Source: Nothopassalora personata (taxonomy: Eukaryota; Ascomycota; Dothideomycetes; Mycosphaerellales; Mycosphaerellaceae). From it: 64,000 bases of DNA. Under the pieces are notes generated by a model. The model had not been told where the DNA came from, did not search any database, and saw nothing but the letters and a program-made list of their open reading frames with translations. The DNA lies in the NCBI GenBank assembly GCA_033816765.1, contig CM066296.1:1860001-1924000 (forward strand), in the 5' to 3' direction. Of this stretch, positions 29,205 to 39,778 are shown piece after piece (position 1 is the stretch's first letter; each line of letters starts with the position of its first letter). Both the position numbers and the translations under genes were made by a program.

Positions 29205-31807
29205 GTAGAAGGGTACGGATTAGTTAAAATAGTGCAATTGTAAGTAGCGTATTATTAACGATAAATATCTAATATACGGCGCTCGTTTAAAGGTAGAGTA
29301 CTAATATAAGGAGGTTACTATCGGCGGTAATCTAGTAGTAGATACGAAGCTAAGAATAAGGCGTATCGTACGTATATATTATTAGTTCTCCTATTAAGAT
29401 ACTAAGTAGTGCGCCTATAACTACTCGCTACCGGACTCGGATAAGAATAAGATAAATAGCTTTATTTAGCGGCCTACTAGCGACGAGCGGATAAAGGGTT
29501 ATCGCGCTACTAAGGTAAAGGATAACCTTATAGGTAAGTATAACGAGGTAGAATTAAGACGCCTTTATAAAGCCGGAGGTACTAGATTTAATTAATATTA
29601 CGTCTATAACGTAGCTTATAGGTAGCGGAACACGCATCTAGATCATTATTATAGTAGTAGTAAGTAGGCTATTAATATATAGCGTACTAATTTTAAATAG
29701 TAGTGTCTTAAAAGTAAGTATTGTGTTTTTTATATTTTTCGAAGAATACTCTAGGTAAGGAAATACGAGTCGGGTCCTCTACTAAGTAAAATCTTATTAT
29801 TAGTATAGAGGTTGAATTGCTTTATCCTTCTAATTAGGAAGGTAATTCTTAGCCTCTTAGTATTTGGTTCCTTATTTAGCTTTCGCTTACGACTTTTTCT
29901 CCTCGCTTATTAAACTTAAATTCTTCTCCTTCTCTTAATCCCTAATCCTTAAGAAACACTAATATTTAGTATTAGATAACTACCTCTATAAACACCTTAT
30001 TACGTAATACTATAAGACTAAAGAGGACTCCTAAGGCATCGTACTTACTAATAAGAAGAGATTAGGACTACTTAAGAGGTATAGGTAGCTCGTGTTAATA
30101 GATATAATACATAAGACTAATTTTCTAGAATAGAAGCTTTTCTCTCTTATAGTACGGGATTCTTACGGGTAGTAGCGATTAGCTATATACTTCCTTACCG
30201 AGTATAAGGATAGCGACATTATTATAGCCTATGTTAAGAAGATTAAGTAATAGTGTCGTAATAGAGGCTTTAAATAGCCGTTTCGCTACTTTATTACTAA
30301 TAACTCCGGTACTAAGTAGCGGGCTATTAAGATCGCTTTTCCTAGGCTCGAAGCCGGTAAGACTAAAGTTACTAACCTACTATATTATAAGTACGTCGAT
30401 ATAATACTACGTAAGCGCTTTAGTTATAAGAAGTATAAGCGTACCTTAGACTACCTACTTACTACTCTAAAGTACTGCCGTACTAAAAGTAGCTATCTTA
30501 AATCTATCTAAAAAGCTATCGACTACCTACCTAAGGAATTTATACTTAATCTAAAGAAGAAGCAGTACGACTATATTACTAAGGAGCTATTACTAATACG
30601 TAAGATGTAGGCTAATTATACTCGGACTTACTTAGTACTCCTTCTTTAAATTAAGACATCTAACCTAATTAAAGGAGACTATAGCTATATAAAGCGTAGT
30701 AATACTAAGCGGCTAATAAGTTTCTTCTTACTAAAGGGTATCAGCTTATATATAATGTACGTTATAGATAGCTTTAATTATAAGGTAGAGCTTACTAAAT
30801 ACAACTTCCGCCGTATATAACACCTAGTCTATTATAATAACCTATAGATAAAGGTGTTACTATAGCTAATCTAAGCTCTACTTGCTAAGGAGATACGACT
30901 CGGTAAGATAGACTTTAAGGCTAGTAATATACGTAAGCTCGAGAACGATACCTCCTACAATTATACGTTCTATCGTAAGTTCTTAATATAGTATTGACAT
31001 ATCTACGTGTAGAATAAGCTATATAATAACCTTACTATAGCTAATTACGATGCTTAGAGCTACGCCTAGTAGGAGAGTAGATTTAAGGTGTTCTTTAGTA
31101 TAGAGAGAGTCGCTATTAATATAGCTGTTAATAACGGCTCTAATAGTAGTAACAACTACGCTCTTAAAATAAAGGAGTAGCTCTTTAACGTAAGAGAGCG
31201 GTACTATAACCTTAAAGAAGAGCTACCCGAAGTTAATAAGGCTATACGTAATAGGGTAATAAGTAAGTAGCTAATTAATCTTTAGCTTATAGTAAAGCCT
31301 ATTATCCGATAGACTATTATAGAGCTAAGTCGTAAGGTGCTACTACCTATACCTTCGTAGTAGTATTAATATTAGGTACCCTTTATAAGTAGTATTAAAA
31401 GTATTGTAACGCGTAGATATACTACTAAGAATTAGTAGCTATTCGAGTAGTAGCTACGCCTAAAGGGAGCGTCTAATTTAACGGCTCTTTAACTACTAAT
31501 ATCTTCGAAGGAGGCACTTACCCTATAGGTAACACTACCTTTATTAATAGTAATACTACCTTTATTAATAGTACTAGTAGGTCTATTAGATAAGGCAAAT
31601 AAGAGGGCTCGGAGGGCGTATTAACGCGTCGAATGCGGTAAGGGTAGTAGGCGCGTTATAGATAGTAATAGTAAGATAGCTAGAGCTATATAATACTAGT
31701 AACACTAATAATACCTTAATTATTATAAAAGTAGTAGGACTCCGGCTTCATTTAGCGACGGTAAGGTGTATTAAGGATAGGAAAGGTGAATAGGATAAGA
31801 AAAAAAT
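29205..31807 (+). pseudogene. MULE transposase relic
   Basis: The plus-strand frame has only RIP-type stops over much of its length. The stretch near 30265-30660 shows a MULE-type core: an FIT-N/D-N-S-G segment, IAFPRLEAG, then a Y/C- and K-rich block with LKYCRTKS and a downstream TYLVLLL block. MULE transposases are DDE enzymes that cut and paste DNA between long TIRs. Degradation makes exact ends impossible to place. Confidence 0.5.
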
Positions 31808-31893
31808 TTTACTATAGGAGATACACCAAAGCGGGTCTACGCCGGCCCGACCGTACCGCAGAGTGGGTTCTGTCCTCCTTGTAAACACGACCG
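31808..31893 (-). repeat. Right terminal inverted repeat of the MULE (not RIPped)
   Basis: Its reverse complement starts GGTCGTGTTTACAAGG, contains CGGGCCGGCGTAGACCCG and ends CTATAGTAAAA, matching the left TIR. CpA and TpG are retained here, unlike in the left copy. Confidence 0.65.
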
Positions 31894-32034
31894 TCTCAAT
31901 CAGGTTATATCACCCTCGAGACCTGCTGTCCATGCATCACCCTGGCGCTTTACATCTTATCATAAACCAGTATATGTCCAGCATCCAGATCGTACCTGAG
32001 GTCCACACTCAGTAAGCTTGCAGCAATCCTAGCA
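31894..32034 (+). promoter_or_regulatory. Short upstream region of the PL4 gene
   Basis: Only 141 bp separate the transposon end from the PL4 start codon. Any longer native promoter has been displaced by the 23.5-kb insertion. No TATA box or named factor site is evident. Confidence 0.4.
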
Positions 32035-34110
32035 ATGCCTTCCTCCACGTCACGTGTGATCTTACTCACGGCCCTGGCTGCAACAGCAGATGCTTTCCTC
32101 AACGTCACCGAGACGTCGAACAGATTGACCCTCTCCAATACCAATCTGACAGTCTCGCTCAATAAATCCACCTCGTATATCGACAAGCTCACGCTCTCCG
32201 GTCAGAACCTTCTTGGCACGCAATCTGGCTCGACAGGAATAGGTCCCTACCTCGACTGCCAATGTACTCCCAGCGGCGCCTATACGCCAGGCCGCCTCGC
32301 ACCGCAGTACACTCTACTCTCCGGCGTAGACACGGCCAACACGTCCTGGGGTGGGATCGTCCTGAGCGAGACATATCCGTCAACCAACCAGACCTTGCAG
32401 CAGTACTGGTTCCTCCGCGATGGAGAGACAGGATTGCATACCTTCAGTCGATTAACGTATCATAATGCTTCGCAGCCTCTGCTCCGCAACTTGCAGGAGT
32501 TGCGAACCCTGTTTCGTCCCAACACTAGACTCTGGACCCATCTGAGCACGAACGAGCGCCAGTACGCTCCGTTGCCTTACCACAACCCCGCCACCTCAGA
32601 CGCAGGCGATGCCATAATGGTCCAAGATGCAACATGGTATCTCCCCAACCGCTCAGATCCCTACGTCCAAGCTGAAAGCGATTACTTCACAAAGTATACC
32701 TTCAGCGACACATGGCGCGACCATAAAGTCCACGGCCTCTTCGCGGACGGGTCTACCTCCTCGGATGGGGGGACCTTCGGCGCCTGGTTCGTCATGAACA
32801 CGATCGATACCTACAATGGCGGACCAACACATTCCGACTTGACTGTCGATGGGATTGTGTACAATTACATTGTCAGCAATCATCATGGGAACCAGGTTCC
32901 GAACATCACGGACGGGTTTGAGAGGACTTATGGCCCGGGGTACTATCACTTCAATCAAGGTAAGGCGGGTGGGAGTCTGCAGGAGTTGAGGCAGGATGCT
33001 GAGCGGTATGCGGATCGGGAGTGGAATGCGGAGTTTTATGATTCGATTGCGAAGGTTGTGCCGGGGTATGTGCCGACTTCTGGGAGAGGGGTGTGGCATG
33101 GGAAGGTTCAGTTGCCGAAGGATGCGATGAGGCCTGTGGCGGTTTTGACGGAGAGTGGGAGGAATTGGCAGGACAATGTGTTTGAGCCGGAGACGTATCA
33201 GTACTGGGCTGACGTTGATGCTGAGACGGGAGAGGTTGAGATTGGCAGGGTGAAGGCTGGGAGGTATAGGTTGACGGTTTATGCTGATGGTGTGTTTGGG
33301 CAGTTTGAAGTTGACGATGTGGTTGTGAGTGCTGGCAAGACGACCACGAGCGAAGTGACATGGGCAGAAGAGTCGGCTGGAGTTGAGCTGTGGCGGATTG
33401 GTACACCTGATAAGAGCAGCGGCGAGTACAGGCATGGCTACCAAGCAGATCCGCACCATCCACTTCGTCCGGAAGAGTACCGTATCTACTGGGCAGTGTA
33501 CGACTTTGTCGACGACTTTCCCGAAGGCGTGAGATTCGAAGTCGGCAAGGACAACGAGACGGAAGACCTGAACTACGTGCATTGGAGCGCTTTCGGTGGC
33601 TATGCGAACTCAACCCGGACGGAGCGGTATTATGGTAACGGCAAGGTCAACAATTGGACCCTACTGTTCAATGTGTCCGACGCGCAGATCCGCGACCGAT
33701 CGCAGGCCACATTGACGGTGCAACTAGCTGGCGCGAAGACAGCTGCCGGAAACACAGACATGTTCAAGGCCACGCAGCCCCACTCGAATCTGCCATTCGC
33801 TGTGACGGTCAATGGCGCTCATCTGGAGCCATGGATCATCCCGTAAGTCGTGGAGAGCTCGCTTGGCATGGCACACCATGTACGAGAACTGACCAGAGCA
33901 AGGCATGATCAGAGCAGCTCCTGTGCTGTCCGTTCCGCCGTCATCTGCTACAATATTGCGCACCAATTCGTGTTCGCTGCGAAGGCGCTGAAGACGGGCC
34001 AGAACGAGATGGTCCTGAGCTTACCATTCAACGCCACCGACCAGAAGTCAGCGCTGCTGCCAGCGTCGGTGTATGTACAGTATGATTCACTGCGACTGGA
34101 AGTGCAGTAG
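32035..34110 (+). CDS. PL4 rhamnogalacturonan endolyase, secreted, 2 exons
   Basis: The model 32035-33842 plus 33918-34110 gives 666 residues. The unspliced frame would stop at TAA 33844, inside a GTAAGT donor. Splicing to the CAG at 33917 adds a C-terminus (from SCAVRSAVICYN to YVQYDSLRLEVQ) that matches the family. PL4 enzymes cleave rhamnose-galacturonate bonds of rhamnogalacturonan I by beta-elimination. A signal peptide covers about residues 1-20. The N-terminal catalytic sandwich holds K220 (in FTKYTF) and H283/H284 (in IVSNHHGNQ), which I equate with the catalytic Lys/His pair of characterised PL4 enzymes. A middle FnIII-like domain (about 355-430) and a C-terminal CBM-like domain (about 445-666, from WRIGTPDKSSGEY) follow. 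Many N-glycosylation sequons are present. Confidence 0.92.
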
Positions 34111-34910
34111 CGTAGATCCAAACACGCCTGTCGATTGGTTGTCGACGGCCGACACGCTAGCCCGTGGCCGTTTTCCATCTCGTTAAGATCTCGCGCTTGC
34201 CGGCCTCCGAAGATGAACTCCGATCTGGTCCGAGGTGCTTGCTTCTTCTCGTGCTTCAACCGAAGCTTCACCAATGTCCTATTCCGTCGTACTGCTGTGT
34301 TTTGAGCTTGCCACACTTCGCCTGAGTCGGTGCAATGTCGATCCTGCGCGTGCGAATTCCCTGCTGATGAGACCTCGACGACGCGAACTACGATCCGATC
34401 GTGCGACTGGAGGATCTAGATCGATCGCGCATGGCAGGAGGTGGTTGTTGTGGCCAAGAGGAGGGACCAGGGGTGGATGTACATTTAGGGATGAGGATGC
34501 AGAGGACAACACATCCGCAATCCTCGAGTGTGATGCAAGCAGACAGGTTCAAGAGCAGGGCAGAGCTGTATCGCCACGCCGTAAATATGACAGGTCATAT
34601 TCAGATCTTTATCGCATAAGCAACTATGGGAGACAACGATGAGGTCACGGTAGAAGAGATGCTACAGCCTGACTCCTGGATAGCGCAAAGGGAACTAACT
34701 CCCCTAGGCGTGGTCCGCTCGGATCGCAGGTACAAGAGTGAAGGACAGGACGGGGACGGTACGTTGGGAAAGTGTGCTGTACGTGTGTACGTATGTCATT
34801 GCAGACATGCTTCAGGCGGTTGGTGGAACCGCTACAAGGAGCGTCAGCACCACTAAACACCGCTGCGTCTGCGCTGGAGAGCAGCGAAGAAAGACCACGA
34901 TAACCCGCTG
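34111..34910. other. Intergenic, no gene supported
   Basis: Several short frames on both strands overlap each other and show no family motif, splice structure or coding bias that I trust. Base composition is normal, with no RIP. The 5' exons of the neighbouring MFS pseudogene are not recognisable here. Confidence 0.45.
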
Positions 34911-35694
34911 GTGCGAGTCCGTCGTCTTTATGGGCATTCACACAACAGGGACCATTTCACCTGCGTCTCGAATGGCCAGTCGCGCCTCCAGAATATCGAA
35001 TGGAGCAGTTCACAACGAGCAGTTCACGCAATGCACCTGCTTATGACAATCCCCAGGACCGTACTCAATCCAGGGCCCGCCTTGGCCGGAACTCTACGGA
35101 TCTTCACGAGGGCTGGTACATGGTTCATCTGCAATCCACTGGGCTCGATGGTCAGCGGGTACCTCCAGGCGGCGGCTTACACCAACCTTTCCGGTGTTGG
35201 CGGAATGCCGGGCTGGAGGTGGTTGTTCTTGATCGATGGGATTTTTACGATTCCAGTCGCGATCCTTGGCTTTACCGCCCATCTTGTACTCCACCGTCAA
35301 TACGGTCGTCAAAGACGACTCAGAAGAACGTGCCCTGATTATGGTAAGGATTTGTACCAATGATTCAAGAAATCTCGGAACCCCTCTAACACGACTCCAG
35401 GGCTCAATGATGACTTTCGGCTACTCGTTCAATATCTGGGTACCACTCCTGCTATTCCCGACGGCCGGGCCAGACGGCGCCCCAAGATGGAGGAAAGGTT
35501 GGCCGGCCACCTGCGTCTTCTACTTCCTGCTGTGGGCGAGCTTCATTGCTGCCGTCGTGTTATACCGCCGCAGCCCAAATGGAAAACAGGACTTTGCCGA
35601 ATCTTCAAGCCTGGATGCTGACAGCAGGCCTGGGGGTGTGACCGAGACCATCATTGTCAACAGCTCCAAGGAAGAAGGGGGCCTTTTCAGTTAG
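34911..35694 (+). pseudogene. MFS transporter pseudogene (pantothenate/Seo1-like), middle deleted
   Basis: One frame carries a middle part of an anion:cation-symporter-type permease: [17 protein letters not shown], then [19 protein letters not shown] up to about 35275 (TM5-TM6 region). A different frame then continues at once with the family's C-terminal part from about 35278 ([13 protein letters not shown]), an intact intron 35344-35400 (GTAAGG...CTAAC...CAG) and GSMMTFGYSFNIWVPLLLFP to the stop at 35694. Roughly 200 residues (about TM6-TM10) are missing at the junction with a frame change, and the N-terminal membrane segments are absent. It cannot encode a working transporter. Confidence 0.75.
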
Positions 35695-36550
35695 TGGTAA
35701 GCCGTCGTTGGAGGCAGAGCAAGCTTTGGGTTGGACTAAGGCACAGGGCTGAGATCTGCCCGCTAATTGATCATGGTTGGCTGCTTCCGAAGCGCGCAAA
35801 TGATCGAAAAGGCCACAAGATAAGCGCCCTGATCAAACCATTGTGAACCTCACTTGAGGCGGCTGATCCATCCGGATCAACCCCTGGCGACCGTTCGAGC
35901 CCGACGTTATCAAGCCCGTGAGTCTATATCGATGGTCAATACAGGCCTTGCAAAGCTCACGACGACAGTCCTCCACCGCGGTCACTTGCAACAATCCATC
36001 TCTATTGCGAAGACTGTATGTTCTGGCCCTGACCGTGCCAAGAAGACGAGGTCTGCCCCCAGGTTTTCATATGTCAACGCTTCGCAGGCGAGTATGGAAC
36101 GTTTATTTCGGTCTTAAAACCCGACAGCAAACACATCCTACACCTCATGATACTCTCTTGAACAAAGTCCAGCATCGCTCACCTTGATGATTGTAAGCCG
36201 TCGTGTAGTAGCTGCCCTCGGGAAATACGTGCTTGGACGCGAATGCGGGAACTTCAACTCGATCAGCCCATACTACACACTACTGCAATCCTGCGTGATG
36301 TACAAGGCTGGCGGCGAGCTCACTCACCTTTGGAACGTCGCAGTATACGTCACGTAAGCAAGGTGGGTGTACATGATTAGGCGACTGAATCCCAATTGGA
36401 TGCCTTCTCTGATGCTACACATGGTTCGTAGCCCCAAGTGCCAGCAGTAAGGCCCCGGTTCCCTGCTTTGATATCCCACTCTGCGGCGAAATTTCCTACA
36501 TGCCAAAAGTCTAGCCGCTGCCCACAGATACCTCGAAATGAACGGCAAGC
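35695..36550. other. Intergenic, no gene supported
   Basis: Only short overlapping frames occur. A GTAAGCCGTCGT motif occurs at 35698 and again near 36190 without clear meaning. No RIP signature is present. Confidence 0.4.
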
Positions 36551-37050
36551 ATGAGTTTCTGCAAGAAGCTGGAGGAGTTTGCGCATCTCAAGGAGGTAGC
36601 GTACTGGCGCGAAATATGTGAAATGGACAGGCTGCGGCTTCAGGCAGAATATAAGATCTTGAAGCAGGCATTCATCAGTGCGGGTGCCGGTGGTGTGGCA
36701 AACTATGCGGCAGTTTCACCCACGAGGGACTTTCCTTGATCATGACTGCTTTCAGTGCCTGGATGATCAATGTGAACGACAGACAGCGTGAAATGGCTCA
36801 ACAGCGACACATGGAGCTGTTGGAAATCTCAGTCAAGGCCATCTCTGGACTCTATCAAGTGACCCCAGCTCCGCTCGAGCACATATTCTCGGAAATGTTG
36901 CTGGGCAATTTTTAGCCACGGCAGGGACACGCGAGGCAGTCAGTAAAGGCCCATTCGAAGTGGCCAAAAGCAGTCTCCTCAAAGCCATCGACCAGAGCGA
37001 GAAGAAAGGCGTTCATGTGACCGAGGAAGAGAGAAGTCTCCGACAATGAC
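36551..37050 (+). pseudogene. Orphan gene fragment, helical protein, frame-broken
   Basis: Three consecutive coding-like stretches are in different frames. The first, 36551-36739 (62 aa), is an amphipathic helix such as EEFAHLKEVAYWREICEMDR. The second is 36742-36915 (57 aa, MTAFSAWMINVNDRQREMAQ). The third, around 36926-37050, reads REAVSKGPFEVAKSSLLKAI then EKKGVHVTEEERSLRQ. They look like pieces of one soluble helical protein, but I could not connect them with convincing splice sites. No family is recognised. It could also be a multi-exon gene that I have failed to splice. Confidence 0.35.
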
Positions 37051-37396
37051 GAAGGAACTGATCCGGAAGGGTGCCAGATCGATCTCGCTGAAGTACGAAC
37101 CCGAGCTCGTGATGTTCTCTTGAATGGGTACTACCGGAGCCTGGGACATCGCGATAGCTATGGCGACGCCAAAGGATGGTCGCAGCAGATTCACTCTTGC
37201 ACGTTCGCTTGGTGTAACGACACTGCCGCTTGGTGTCAGATTTTCCAAGACTTGCCACGAGGACGGAGTCACATCTGTAGCAACTGAACTGCCGCGGTGC
37301 GAACAATGTGCTTTCCAGCAGGTAGTCGATAACACAGCCTAGATCTCTCGCAGTCCCGTCAGAGCATCCCTATGATCAACAGCAAACTTCATCACC

Positions 37397-37651
37397 ATGA
37401 AGCTCCTCGCCATTCTGACCTTGATCTTCCTCGCAGCGTCGTGCGTGTCCGCTGAATGTGCAACTCAGGCGCAATGTAGCGACGGCGTATTTTACATTTC
37501 AGAGAGGATAGGGTGGAGCGCGCTGATGCTGCTCCAGCTACATGAATGCCCTAGCCCACAGAAGATTCTTGGCGACGAGGGACAGCCGTCGAGATGTGTT
37601 TGTGAGCTTCCACCTTTCGTCAAAAGCACTGGTGCAGATCGAGTTAGCTGA
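37397..37651 (+). CDS. Small secreted cysteine-rich protein, effector-like, unknown function
   Basis: 84 residues starting MKLLAILTLIFLAASCVSAE, a clear signal peptide with cleavage likely after residue 19. The mature part of about 65 residues has five cysteines (21, 27, 51, 67, 69) and no recognised domain. The ATG context (CATCACCATGA) is favourable. Size, secretion and cysteine content resemble fungal small secreted proteins; calling it an effector would be inference. An odd cysteine count leaves one unpaired or hints at a dimer or an unresolved exon. It is convergent with the esterase gene 214 bp away. Confidence 0.55.
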   Translation: MKLLAILTLIFLAASCVSAECATQAQCSDGVFYISERIGWSALMLLQLHECPSPQKILGDEGQPSRCVCELPPFVKSTGADRVS

Positions 37652-37864
37652 CTTGTCTTCAGACTTACGAAAGACTAAAGAACAACTGGCTTGATTATAT
37701 GGTATTTCGATCTAGTCCTGCTGTGTATCTGTGCATCCGGGAGGGGCGTCATTTAGTGACAGCATTGACTTTGCACCAAGCCATGTCTGCAGAATTGCAA
37801 CTTTTCCTATCGATACTCTGGGCAATCAAAGACCACCGATAACGCTGTCAATGTTTGCTGTTCA

Positions 37865-39778
37865 TCAAAGCTCATCCCTCAAATAGTCTTGGACAGTTTG
37901 TCCCGGTTTCAGCTTGAAAGCGTAGTGAGTCGAACACTCGTAGCTCTCAGCTTTGTCAGGTTCGAATCCAATGAATGACGCTTTCTTCGGCCACGCACAG
38001 ATTGGCTTAGTAGCAGGCGCACTATCTGGCTTAGTTCCTGGTGCCGGCAGAACTTGGCCATCAAGATGCTCTGGAGCCTTGCCGTTCTCTACCCAGTCCA
38101 CGAGTGAGTTGATTGCAGTCAGTGGGAAGGCGCCGGGGCCACCGGAACAATGCGCTACGCCTGGCACTGGGAAGTATCGGAAGAAGTCTCGAGTTTCGGG
38201 CACCAGACTTGATACGCGCTCGTAGTAGTCCAGACTTCCGTTGGGATAGATGAGTTGGTCGGCGAGACTGTATGTCACGGTCAGTACTGACGAGATTGAT
38301 ATCATGTCTTGGACTTGACTTACCCATGCCACATGATCGCTTTACCGCCAGCTTGCTTGAACTTAGTCAAGTCGGCATTCGCACAGTCCATCAGGGAGTC
38401 GTACTCCATGTATGAGCGTCGTAGGAATTCGTAGAAGAGCTCCTCGTCCACAGTGTTGAGGTCGAACTCAGGATCTTTCACGATCCAGTTCTTAATCCAG
38501 TCGGCGCTCATTACGAAATGCTTACTCTTGCACTCTCTGTCTTTATCGTCACATTCGGTGGCAGCAAGGCCGCCAAAGACAGGCTCAAGTCCAGGGAGTG
38601 CCGCATCTTTGGACAGACCTAAGCTACGGTCAGCTAGAGTCTGGAAAAGAAGATACTGGGCGGCCTACTCACCATACCAGACCTTATGGCCGTCCATAAC
38701 AGGACCGTTCCACACGGCATTAGCAATGATCGCTGCTTCCTTGGTGATCTTCCTCTCGCCATTCTCGCCACATGTGTACTTCTGTCCTACGACCGACAGA
38801 GCATCGAAGTGACAAGCATCAGCAGCCGAGATGATATTGTCCTTGACACCATCGATCATGTCACAAGCTTCAATGGCTGCTTCTGTGATTGCTTGTAATT
38901 CACACGGTGCAGGATGGTAGTCGAGCTCATTCATCTTGACATGAGCGTAAAGCTCAATCACCAAGAACGTCACCCAATTGATCGCCGGAGCAGCAGCAAG
39001 GACGCCATTGAATTGGTTCGGATAGTGCTGTGCGAGAGCAAGACCTTGTCGACCACCTGTGCTGCAACCCTGCCAGTATGAATGGTGAGGTCCTTTGCCG
39101 TAGTAGGTATGGATCACTTCCTTGGCGATAGTGGCGAGTTCATCCAGTGTACGATATGCGAAGTTCTGGAGAGCGTGCAAGTTCACATTACCAGGGCTGA
39201 CGAGGCCCCATTTTGTGGAGCTGGTCATCGTCTCCGCTGGATGGCCGACATTGGTATGGCCGCCATCGGTATGGGCAGCTGCGTAGCCCAAAGACACAGC
39301 AGGAGCCTGGTCGCCTCTAAGACCGGCAGCCTAGACGATATCAGCGATAGTTGATCTTTCACTCCGAACGAGAGTCACTTCTTACCCATCCGCCACCACC
39401 CTGGCCAAGAAATCGGCCGTTCCAGTCATCTTTCTCAACTGGCATCCAGACGGAAACGTTGACGGTGTCATTTAGCCCTAGAGCCGGTGAGCCTCTGCTC
39501 CATGTTTAGGAGATTCCTATCCTACCCGGATGCGTATATGCGATAAGCACCTCGCAGAATTTGAGACGCTTTTGCTTTGCCGGAAGAGCCGGCATAGTCA
39601 TAGTCATGTCCCAGGCATTCCAGCCTTCGACTCGCCTCGCCTTGATCTCACCATACTCGACACCGAAGACGTCCGGCAACCCAGCTCTGACATCTTTCGG
39701 ATTGCATGATGATGCTGCCGCTCTTCCGACAATGGCGAGGAAGGAAAGGCGGAGGAGGAGTGCCTTCTGAGGAATCAT
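37865..39778 (-). CDS. Tannase/feruloyl esterase family protein, secreted, 5 exons
   Basis: Exons on the minus strand are 39778-39526, 39477-39386, 39330-38673, 38618-38324 and 38267-37865. The introns of 48, 55, 54 and 56 nt have GTAGGA, GTAAGA, GTGAGT and GTAAGT donors. All phases close, giving 566 residues, normal for this family. These enzymes hydrolyse ester bonds of gallate or ferulate, the latter on pectin and xylan side chains. An N-terminal signal peptide precedes the first Cys-Asn-Pro. The nucleophile is S205 in GCSTGG, the acid probably D436 (GLADQL), and the base H472 in VAHCSGGPG; C204 and C473 give the CS-D-HC arrangement. The protein ends RDEL, resembling an ER-retention tetrapeptide. 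Confidence 0.9.

Larger units (their letters stand above)
8370..31893 (+). mobile_element. Mutator-like DNA transposon (MULE) relic, host of the nested insertions
   Basis: Inverted repeats of about 85 bp bound the element (8370-8454 and 31808-31893). Just outside them, TCTTAAT (left) and TCTCAAT (right) look like a 7-bp target duplication differing by one CpA-to-TpA change. After removing the 20-kb nested chromovirus, about 3.5 kb remains. Its plus-strand coding relic (29205-31800) has a MULE-type transposase stretch near 30265-30660: a segment like YFITNNSGT-x2-RAIKIAFPRLEAG, then an H/C-rich region, with many TAG/TAA stops. Long TIRs and the transposase pattern support the MULE call; the length of the target duplication (usually 8-11 bp) is the weak point. 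Confidence 0.6.

Noticed and set aside
32653..33582. 309- and 220-codon minus-strand frames opposite the PL4 gene
   Set aside because: They are antisense shadows with Pro/Ser/His-rich low-complexity translation; the PL4 frame has family motifs.
33844..33846. TAA as the true stop of the PL4 gene
   Set aside because: It lies within a GTAAGT donor, and splicing restores the conserved C-terminus in frame.
34235..34642. 135-codon frame and overlapping frames after PL4
   Set aside because: No motif, no splice pattern, and several mutually overlapping frames of equal quality.
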